Shown here in pieces: positions 25,051 to 31,215 of a stretch of DNA of 64,000 nt. The stretch spans positions 62,001 to 126,000 of the forward strand of contig CAZYUA010000009.1 of NCBI GenBank assembly GCA_964650525.1. The letters run 5' to 3'. The notes beneath the pieces are model-generated. The model had not been told where the DNA came from, did no database searches, and saw nothing but the letters and a program-made list of their open reading frames with translations. This stretch comes from UBA1413 sp964650525. GTDB lineage: Bacteria; Bacteroidota; Bacteroidia; Bacteroidales; Prolixibacteraceae. Position numbers and translations under genes: made by a program. The stretch's first letter is position 1. Each line of letters opens with the position of its first letter.

Positions 25051-26544
25051 ATGAACAATCCATTCACTTTCAACGCCCATCCGCTGGTACGGTTTCTTCA
25101 GAAACCGGCAGCTTCTTTCACCCGCGAAGACCTGATCTCCTATGTGGAGGCCCATCAAATCAGGATGTTGAATTTCAGGTATGTGGCCGGCGACGGCCGG
25201 CTGAAAACCCTCAACTTCGTTCTCACCGATACAGATCACCTCATGGATATCCTCACCTATGGCGAGCGGGTTGACGGGTCGAGCCTTTTTCCCTTTATGG
25301 AAGCAGGAAACAGCGACCTTTATGTGGTTCCCCGGTACCGGACTGCTTTTCTGAATCCCTTTTCGGAGGAACCGGTTCTGGAGATCCTCTGCTCTTTTTA
25401 TGATCACCTGGGTAATCCGCTGGAACTGGCACCCGAATACGTTTTGGGAAAAGCCATCAACCGTTTCCGTGAAACCACAGGAATGACCATGAAGATCATG
25501 GGAGAGCTGGAATACTATGTCAACAGCCAGGCAACCGGGTTTTTCCAGGCTACAGATCAAAAAGGATACCACGAATCGGAACCTTTTTCCAAATTTGAGG
25601 GGATGCGCAAGGAGGCGTTGAAACTCATCGCCTCCTGCGGCGGCATGGTAAAATATGGACATTCGGAGGTGGGGAATTTCATCAAAGATGGTGAAGCGTT
25701 CGAACAACACGAGATTGAGTTTCTCCCCTGCGACCCTGAATCGGCTGCAGACCAGCTGGTGATTGCCAAATGGGTGCTCCGGATGCTGGCAAAAAAGATG
25801 GGCGTTGAGATCAGCTTTGCCCCCAAGATCACTGCGGGGAAAGCCGGCAGCGGTCTCCACTTCCACATGCTGGTGGAGAAAGAGGGCCAAAACCTGGTTC
25901 TCGAAAACGGCAGGATCTCCGATCTGTCTAAACGGGTGATTGCCGGCATCCTCGATTTGGCTGACGCCCTGACAGCCTTCGGGAATACCATACCCACCTC
26001 TTACCTGCGCCTGGTGCCCCACCAGGAGGCGCCAACCAACATCTGCTGGGGTGCCCGCAACCGGTCGGCACTGGTGCGCGTGCCGCTGGGGTGGACCGGG
26101 AAGATCGACATGGCAGCCACAGCCAATCCTTCCTACCCTCCTGAAATACCTGCCACGGCCAACCGCCAAACTTTCGAATTCCGTGTGCCTGATGGCAGCG
26201 CCGATATCCACCTGACCATGGCAGGACTGATCATGGCGGCAGAACACGGCATTAAAATGGAAGGCGCCCTGGAAATGGCCGAAGAACTTTACATCGAGGG
26301 AAGCCTTTACGGCAACCCCAAGGCACGGAAACTGGAGCAGCTCCCGGCCTCCTGTGTGGAGTCAGCCACCCGGCTGGAAGCCAAACGCTCCCTCTTCGAA
26401 GCCCGCGGCATCTTCCCCGCCCGGCTCATCGACTACACCCTCGCCCACCTGCGGAGTTTCAAGGATGAAAACCTGCGCAGTGAGCTGGCCGGGAATGAGG
26501 AAGCCACAAGAGAACTGGTGAGGAAGTATATCCACTGCCAATAG
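25051..26544 (+). CDS. Glutamine synthetase family protein
   Basis: About 497 residues with the catalytic glutamine synthetase domain. It should join ammonia to glutamate with ATP. Visible active-site blocks are GELEYYVNSQ near 150, HEIEFLPCDPESAADQLV near 220, AGSGLHFHMLVEK near 270 (GxxxHxH), CWGARNRSALVRVP near 340 and FEFRVPDGSADIHLTMAGL near 380. It is a stand-alone gene. The N-terminal layout differs from enterobacterial GlnA, and the adenylylation loop is not evident. The family also contains ligases for other amines, but the conserved Arg and Glu sites favour true glutamine synthetase. Confidence 0.85.
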   Translation: MNNPFTFNAHPLVRFLQKPAASFTREDLISYVEAHQIRMLNFRYVAGDGRLKTLNFVLTDTDHLMDILTYGERVDGSSLFPFMEAGNSDLYVVPRYRTAFLNPFSEEPVLEILCSFYDHLGNPLELAPEYVLGKAINRFRETTGMTMKIMGELEYYVNSQATGFFQATDQKGYHESEPFSKFEGMRKEALKLIASCGGMVKYGHSEVGNFIKDGEAFEQHEIEFLPCDPESAADQLVIAKWVLRMLAKKMGVEISFAPKITAGKAGSGLHFHMLVEKEGQNLVLENGRISDLSKRVIAGILDLADALTAFGNTIPTSYLRLVPHQEAPTNICWGARNRSALVRVPLGWTGKIDMAATANPSYPPEIPATANRQTFEFRVPDGSADIHLTMAGLIMAAEHGIKMEGALEMAEELYIEGSLYGNPKARKLEQLPASCVESATRLEAKRSLFEARGIFPARLIDYTLAHLRSFKDENLRSELAGNEEATRELVRKYIHCQ

Positions 26545-26588
26545 GGTGATATCGGAAACTTTTGGCTTCCGGCCTTGTCGTGAGCCGG

Positions 26589-26678
26589 GGTAACTGTCGG
26601 CCGAGGGGGTGAAGGAGAAAGTCATGATGGCTTTCTCTCCGATCCGATAATAATCTTTGTCGAGGGAAAGACTTTGAA
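26589..26678. repeat. 90-bp direct repeat R1, left of the toxin-antitoxin pair
   Basis: This copy matches 27449-27538 at 83 of 90 positions without gaps. It contains a near-palindrome, GAGAAAG and CTTTCTC arms around CATGATG, able to form a hairpin. The matching copy lies 860 bases downstream in the same orientation, on the other side of the toxin-antitoxin genes. Confidence 0.85.
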
Positions 26679-26837
26679 TCGTCGCACTTACTCCTTGCAG
26701 AACATAATGGACAACAATTGAGTTGGATAATTCGTTTCCACTGCATAAGTATTATGATCATCTGTTATAAGACCATCCACAAAACCTGTAATCCATTATT
26801 TTCAAAAAAGTAGTGCATTCAATTCGTAGCAATTCAC

Positions 26838-26845
26838 TATTTTTG
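26838..26845 (+). promoter_or_regulatory. Promoter -7 box of the toxin-antitoxin operon
   Basis: TATTTTTG, an exact TAnnTTTG match, 15 bases before the antitoxin ATG, giving a very short leader. Confidence 0.5.
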
Positions 26846-26860
26846 TAATAAAAGCATTCA

Positions 26861-27097
26861 ATGAGCACGGAAGAAATAAAGACAGCCCTCCATGAGAGCA
26901 TAGAAAATATTGACGATAACGATTTTCTTTCCGCCCTGAAGCAAATTATTGAAAGAAAATATACTTTGCCGAAAAAACCGGAATTAACAGATTGGCAAGA
27001 AAAACGAATCGAGGAATCTTATCGTCAATTTGAAGAGGGAAAAACATTCACCAATCATCAGGCTGACTTATTGGTAGAAAAATGGTTAAGCGAATAA
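26861..27097 (+). CDS. Antitoxin of a ParE/RelE-type module
   Basis: A 78-residue acidic, mostly helical protein starting MSTEEIKTALHESIENI. Its gene overlaps the toxin start by 16 bases, the standard type II antitoxin arrangement. The N-terminal half may be the DNA-binding or dimerising part; the C-terminal half (QEKRIEESYRQFEEGK, then HQADLLVEKWLSE) resembles the toxin-wrapping tail of small Bacteroidota addiction-module proteins. Its codons are AT-rich compared with the neighbouring chromosome. The precise antitoxin family is not certain. Confidence 0.82.
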   Translation: MSTEEIKTALHESIENIDDNDFLSALKQIIERKYTLPKKPELTDWQEKRIEESYRQFEEGKTFTNHQADLLVEKWLSE

Positions 27098-27375
27098 TCT
27101 GGTCTGCAAATGCCTTATCTGACCGTATCGACATCTTAAACTACTGGTACTTGCGGATTGGAAATAAGAATTACAGCCGGAAGCTTGACAATTCGCTTAA
27201 ACATTTAATCAGCCATCTGGCTAAATTTCCTGAGATGGGGAGAAAACTGGAGAACCGTAATGAGCGGTTTCTTGTAAAAGATGCTTACCAGATATTTTAC
27301 TCCATAATTGAAGACAGGGTAGTAATACTGCATATTTGGGACAGTCGAAGAAATCCTGCTGATCTAAAACTGTAA
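27082..27375 (+). CDS. RelE/ParE-family toxin
   Basis: A 97-residue basic protein of the RelE/ParE superfamily. The fold pieces are IIWSANALSDRIDILNYW (helical hairpin), HLAKFPEMGRKLE, RFLVKDAYQIFYSI and VVILHIWDSRRNP, the typical closing strand with Arg. ParE members poison gyrase; RelE members cut mRNA on the ribosome. The pattern YQIFYSI.....VVILHIWD..RNP is shared by both groups. The overlapping upstream gene is its antitoxin. The module lies between two direct repeats in AT-rich DNA, suggesting horizontal arrival. Confidence 0.9.
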   Translation: MVKRIIWSANALSDRIDILNYWYLRIGNKNYSRKLDNSLKHLISHLAKFPEMGRKLENRNERFLVKDAYQIFYSIIEDRVVILHIWDSRRNPADLKL

Positions 27376-27387
27376 AACCGTATTTAC

Positions 27388-27448
27388 AGATAATTTCAAG
27401 CGCGATGTCCTCGGTGGAGCCGGAAGTACGGATGGGTGAGCCCCACCG
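27388..27448 (-). pseudogene. Remnant of a metallophosphoesterase 3' end
   Basis: On the minus strand this stretch reads WGSPIRTSGSTEDIALEII, close to WGPPIRTSGRPEVIVLEIS at the C-terminus of the intact phosphoesterase at 28222-29379. DNA identity is about 80% over 55 bases. Nothing else of that gene is present; repeat R2 starts where the similarity ends. It is best read as a leftover of a duplicated or displaced phosphoesterase gene end. Confidence 0.65.
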
Positions 27449-27538
27449 GGTAACTATCGGCTGAGGGGGTGAAAGAGAAAGTCTTGATGGCTTTCTCTCC
27501 AATCCGATAATAATCTTTGTCGAGAGAAACACTTTGAA
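27449..27538. repeat. 90-bp direct repeat R2, right of the toxin-antitoxin pair
   Basis: Matches R1 at 26589-26678 in 83 of 90 positions and in the same orientation. The hairpin arms GAGAAAG and CTTTCTC are conserved while the loop differs. It abuts the phosphoesterase remnant on its left. Confidence 0.85.
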
Positions 27539-27544
27539 AATTCC

Positions 27545-27904
27545 TCAACTTGAGGGATCCACCCTTTTAAGCTTGGGCTCAGGCTCATTGACGGCACTCA
27601 CCATGGAGGTCCAGAATATTTCGTGTGAGGAATTAATATTTGACTGAAATGATTCCGGAAGTCTTGCCCTATCAAACAGGTCAACTAAAATGGGAATGTT
27701 GCTTTCACTGATTTTCTCCCTGAGATCCTCCAAAATATCCAAGGGCACCCGGGCACCATCAGGAGTATCCAATACCAGATCCAGGTCGCTGCCTTCGTGT
27801 GCTGTCCCGTCCACACGGCTGCCGTATGCCCAGACTTCCACCGGAATGGTCAGTTCCGCAAAAATATTCAGTAGTATTTCTTTGTATTTAGATTTGATAA
27901 TCAT
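27545..27904 (-). CDS. Minimal nucleotidyltransferase (MNT/MntA-like)
   Basis: A protein of about 119 residues with the complete GSx10DxD motif in AYGSRVDGTAHEGSDLDLV, plus a third acidic residue in IPILVDLFD. Such proteins belong to the DNA polymerase beta-like family. MntA antitoxins of HEPN/MNT systems AMPylate their toxin. Here no HEPN gene is adjacent; a DUF2442 gene lies upstream on the same strand instead. I chose the ATG at 27904 from family length; a start at 27955 would leave only three bases to the DUF2442 stop. The gene is AT-rich, like its neighbours. Confidence 0.82.
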   Translation of the reverse strand: MIIKSKYKEILLNIFAELTIPVEVWAYGSRVDGTAHEGSDLDLVLDTPDGARVPLDILEDLREKISESNIPILVDLFDRARLPESFQSNINSSHEIFWTSMVSAVNEPEPKLKRVDPSS

Positions 27905-27958
27905 CCTATTGTTGTTTAATAACCTCCAACAACAGTCTTTTTGTGGAATTATCATTGA

Positions 27959-28201
27959 TCAAATAGTTCCCTCGTATAAATCCCAAATAGGGAAACACAT
28001 TTCATAATCGTTCCAAACAATATCGCCATAACGTAGAGAAAAACCTGAAAACAAGTGTTTATCAAGGTACTTTTTTGTCATGGGATTTCTTGCTTTACTC
28101 AGAAAACCTTCGAAGTTAATAATTCTATCGTTTCCGTCCGAGAAAAGAAATTTAATCCTGTAATCCCCCAGGTATTCAGCTTTATTTATAGCAATAACCA
28201 T
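27959..28201 (-). CDS. DUF2442 domain protein
   Basis: An 80-residue protein. The YRIKFLFSDGNDRIINFEGFL segment, followed by LSLRYGDIVW-like strand residues (here FSLRYGDIVWNDYEMCFPIWDLYEG), fits DUF2442, a small family of unknown function often found next to toxin-antitoxin-like genes. It lies just upstream of the nucleotidyltransferase and is probably cotranscribed. A partner role, antitoxin or regulator, is possible but unproven. Confidence 0.75.
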   Translation of the reverse strand: MVIAINKAEYLGDYRIKFLFSDGNDRIINFEGFLSKARNPMTKKYLDKHLFSGFSLRYGDIVWNDYEMCFPIWDLYEGTI

Positions 28202-28221
28202 CTTACTTTTTTTTTCCTTAA

Positions 28222-29379
28222 TTATTTCCCGGAAATTTCGAGCACGATGACCTCGGGCCGGCCTGAGGTGCGGATGGGCGGGCCCCAGGTGCCCACACCG
28301 GGGGAAACGTAAAAATGGGTGTTTCCGATCTTGCCATAGCCTGCACTGATCTCAAAGATGGCTTTGGTAATGTGGTTGAAAGGCCACAGCTGGCCGTGAT
28401 GGGTATGCCCCGATACCTGCAGGTCGACCGGATTTTTGGCCACTTCCGAAAGATGGTAGGGTTGGTGGTCCATGACTATCACAGGAGTGGTAGTATCTGC
28501 TTCTGCCAGAAGGGTTTCAAGAGATTTCCTCTCCCCGCGGAACATCTGCCGGCTGGTGATGTCTTCCCTTCCTGCCACCGTGACCCCCGAAGGAAGCACG
28601 ACCACACTGTCGCGCAGCACAGTGATGCCGTGATCGCGCAGATATTTTTCTGCTTCTCCGGCATGCCCATAGAACTCATGGTTGCCCAATATAGCAAATG
28701 ACCCCTCTCTCGCCTCCAAATTTTTCAGCAGATCACCCAGGTTATTGCGGATTACCGGTCCCAGGTCTTCATCAAAGATATCCCCTGCCATCAAAATCAC
28801 ATCCGGCTTCTGAAGGTTAATCAATTCAGTCAGTTTCCTGAGCTGAGGGTGTGAAATGGTGATCCCGAGGTGAATGTCGGAAACGAGAAGCACCCTGTAC
28901 GTACCTCCGGGGACCTGTTTTCTCAGCGCGATCGTCTGTTTTCTGACCACAGGATTCCGGGCATTGATATATCCGGCTATCAGGATAACCCCCGTTACCA
29001 GGTATACCACCAGGGCAATCGCTTTGCCCCGGGTACTCAGCCAGGAAAAATCGAAAAAGCCCCCCACCCCGCGGATGTGAGCAATGCCCCGGAGAATGTC
29101 AACCGCCAGGAAGAGCAGGGTGAGGTAGACCATGGCCCCCAACCACCAGGATCCTGAGCGTATCAACCATTCAGCCATCCCGGTAGCACCGGAACGCTCC
29201 AGAAATCTTCCCGCCAGGTAGGAAAAAGCCACCATCCAGAAAAGAAGTCCCCCTATCCATCGCATGCTGTCACCTGCATGGAAAAGAACTTTTGTGCGGA
29301 AAAACAGGTAACCGTTCACCAGCGTCAGCACCGCCAGTACCACCAGGAAAAATAGTATCATACCTTGATTTGGTTTCAT
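28222..29379 (-). CDS. Membrane-anchored metallophosphoesterase (YkuE/YaeI type)
   Basis: About 385 residues. The N-terminal 160 residues hold four or five membrane helices; a calcineurin-like phosphoesterase domain follows. Metal-binding motifs are VSDIHLG, MAGDIFD, LGNHEFYG, MDHQPYH and SGHTHHGQLWP, all intact. Relatives act on lipid phosphates such as UDP-diacylglucosamine or on other phosphoesters at the membrane. I prefer the ATG at 29379 (MKPNQGMILFF) over a GTG at 29427. Its last codons resemble the fragment at 27388-27448. The specific substrate is unknown. Confidence 0.9.
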   Translation of the reverse strand: MKPNQGMILFFLVVLAVLTLVNGYLFFRTKVLFHAGDSMRWIGGLLFWMVAFSYLAGRFLERSGATGMAEWLIRSGSWWLGAMVYLTLLFLAVDILRGIAHIRGVGGFFDFSWLSTRGKAIALVVYLVTGVILIAGYINARNPVVRKQTIALRKQVPGGTYRVLLVSDIHLGITISHPQLRKLTELINLQKPDVILMAGDIFDEDLGPVIRNNLGDLLKNLEAREGSFAILGNHEFYGHAGEAEKYLRDHGITVLRDSVVVLPSGVTVAGREDITSRQMFRGERKSLETLLAEADTTTPVIVMDHQPYHLSEVAKNPVDLQVSGHTHHGQLWPFNHITKAIFEISAGYGKIGNTHFYVSPGVGTWGPPIRTSGRPEVIVLEISGK

Positions 29380-29690
29380 AAGGACCATGTCATTTCTGCT
29401 TGCCCGCCGGTACTCCTGCCTATCCACCGGGACAGCATTCCGACCTTTCGGTGCATCTAAACCGCAAAATAAAGAAAAGGTTCCGGTTAATACGCGGATT
29501 TTTTGCTACCTTGCTGACTTTCCTTCCTGCCGGGGCAGAATCCCGGCACCTCAGGCAGCAGAGACAGGGTCCTTACGCACCTTTTTAATGCACCGGATAA
29601 GGCAGGACAGACCCCGGCGTAACAGGATTTGTTCCTGAACCACCGGGGTGGTGTGACAGGGTTGCGGAAGGGAAAGACATTAAACAAGGA

Positions 29691-31199
29691 ATGAAGAGGT
29701 TATACTGGTATGTTGGTTGGTTACTGGCCATGTTGCCTGCAGCGGCACAGCCAGCAGATCCCGGATGCAATGCTTGCCGGGAGGTGGTTCCTGTTGGATT
29801 TGCCTCAGTTGCAGGCGACGGATTCGCCGGACCCGTAACGGGAGGCGGTAACCTTCTCCTGACCGCAAACGTGGTCTCCATAAAGGGACCCGCAGAGTTC
29901 CAGAGACTGGTGTACCTGCTTTACGACCGCATCAAAGCTTACAAATACAAGGCAGACAACGGGACAGCCAGGTATGCACCTCTGATCGTCATTCTTGAAG
30001 AAGGTATCTACCCCGAAGCCGGTGAAGTGCCCAACAGTGGCAGTGTTTGGGGAAACAGCATGCTCTCGGTCGAAGAACAGGGTGACCTGACCATCATCGG
30101 GCGGGGGGAAGTAATCCTCCATTTCGGCATTAATGTGAAGCGCTCCCGGAATATCCTTCTAAGAAACCTGACCTTTCAGGATTATTACGACGATGGCATT
30201 AACATCGGGGAAGAGGAGACCCACCACGTATGGGTCGACCATTGTACTTTCGGGCACCCGTCGGTTCGCCCTGAAAACAAGGACCACCCCGACGGCGGGG
30301 TGGACATAAAAAACGGCACAAGTTATAACACGGTGTCCTGGTGTCTGTTCCGAAACAGCTGGAAAACAGGCTTGGTGGGGCACTCCGACAAAAACGGGGA
30401 TACCGATACCGGAAGGCTGAAAACGACCTTTTACATGAATCATTATCAAAATACCCATTCCCGGCATCCGCGGGTACGGTTTGGGGAAGTGCACGTGCTT
30501 AACAACTATTACGAGGGAATTACAGGATATGGTATTGCCGCAGCCAACGGAGCCCTGGTGGTTGCAGAAGGCAACGTTTTCGTGAATACCGTATGGCCCC
30601 TGTATGCCGATCGCTCAAAAACCGATTTTACAGCCCTGTTCGGAAACTGGGAATCCCAAACCGGCAATCTGCCGGCTGCCGGGCTCAGGCAATTCAACAA
30701 CATTTACGACGACAGCGGACTGACCCAGGTTTTCACCTCCGGCGATATCAACCCGGCCATGCTTAATCCGGGAAATAAGTCCATCCGTTTCGATGAACTG
30801 AATCCCGGGTCGGTCTTCAACCCTGCCGATTATTACCCCTACACCCCTGCCGGTGCATCCATGGTGCCATCTCTGGCCGGGAACTGTGCCGGTGCCGGCA
30901 AGGTTGACTTTTTCACGGATCTCTCATCCGCAGAAAACAGCCCCCACCTGCCCGTCAAAAGTCTTCTCAGGGTATTTCCCAATCCGGCCGGCAGCCGATT
31001 TTCGGTTGAAACCACCCAACCCGGCCGGTTAACGCTTCTGGGACTTGCAGGGACTATTGTGGCGGAAGCCTTCGCAGAACTGGGAATTCATGCTTTTTCA
31101 ACGGAAGAACTTCATCTGCCGGGCGGAATCTATATTATCCTTTTTCAAACCGGGGCCACCCGGCACCAGGAGAGACTGACGGTCGTCATTCCGGAATAA
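29691..31199 (+). CDS. Secreted pectate lyase (PL1-like) with T9SS sorting domain
   Basis: A 502-residue secreted polysaccharide lyase that should cleave polygalacturonate by beta-elimination. It has a signal peptide (about 20 residues), then a right-handed beta-helix. Typical PL1 blocks are VWVDHCTF near 180, DGGVDIKNGTSYNTVSWC near 205 with Ca2+-site Asp, and HSRHPRVRFGEVHVLNNYY near 260 with the catalytic Arg region. The last 75 residues (from VFPNPAGSRFSVE) form a type A T9SS C-terminal sorting domain, so the enzyme is sent to the cell surface. It converges with the DnaE gene. No other pectin genes are nearby. Confidence 0.92.
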   Translation: MKRLYWYVGWLLAMLPAAAQPADPGCNACREVVPVGFASVAGDGFAGPVTGGGNLLLTANVVSIKGPAEFQRLVYLLYDRIKAYKYKADNGTARYAPLIVILEEGIYPEAGEVPNSGSVWGNSMLSVEEQGDLTIIGRGEVILHFGINVKRSRNILLRNLTFQDYYDDGINIGEEETHHVWVDHCTFGHPSVRPENKDHPDGGVDIKNGTSYNTVSWCLFRNSWKTGLVGHSDKNGDTDTGRLKTTFYMNHYQNTHSRHPRVRFGEVHVLNNYYEGITGYGIAAANGALVVAEGNVFVNTVWPLYADRSKTDFTALFGNWESQTGNLPAAGLRQFNNIYDDSGLTQVFTSGDINPAMLNPGNKSIRFDELNPGSVFNPADYYPYTPAGASMVPSLAGNCAGAGKVDFFTDLSSAENSPHLPVKSLLRVFPNPAGSRFSVETTQPGRLTLLGLAGTIVAEAFAELGIHAFSTEELHLPGGIYIILFQTGATRHQERLTVVIPE

Positions 31200-31215
31200 T
31201 CCAGACGGAAAATGG

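Larger units (their letters stand above)
26545..26860. other. Intergenic region holding repeat R1 and the toxin-antitoxin promoter
   Basis: About 315 bases after glutamine synthetase. It contains the first 90-bp repeat copy (26589-26678) and an AT-rich stretch that becomes the promoter of the toxin-antitoxin pair. No gene is seen. Confidence 0.5.

Noticed and set aside
25024..26247. 407-codon open frame on the minus strand
   Set aside because: Antisense shadow of glutamine synthetase; no recognisable fold, and the plus-strand gene is fully conserved.
29428..29690. Leader of the pectate lyase gene as a possible riboswitch
   Set aside because: GC-rich short hairpins are present but no known aptamer core could be matched.
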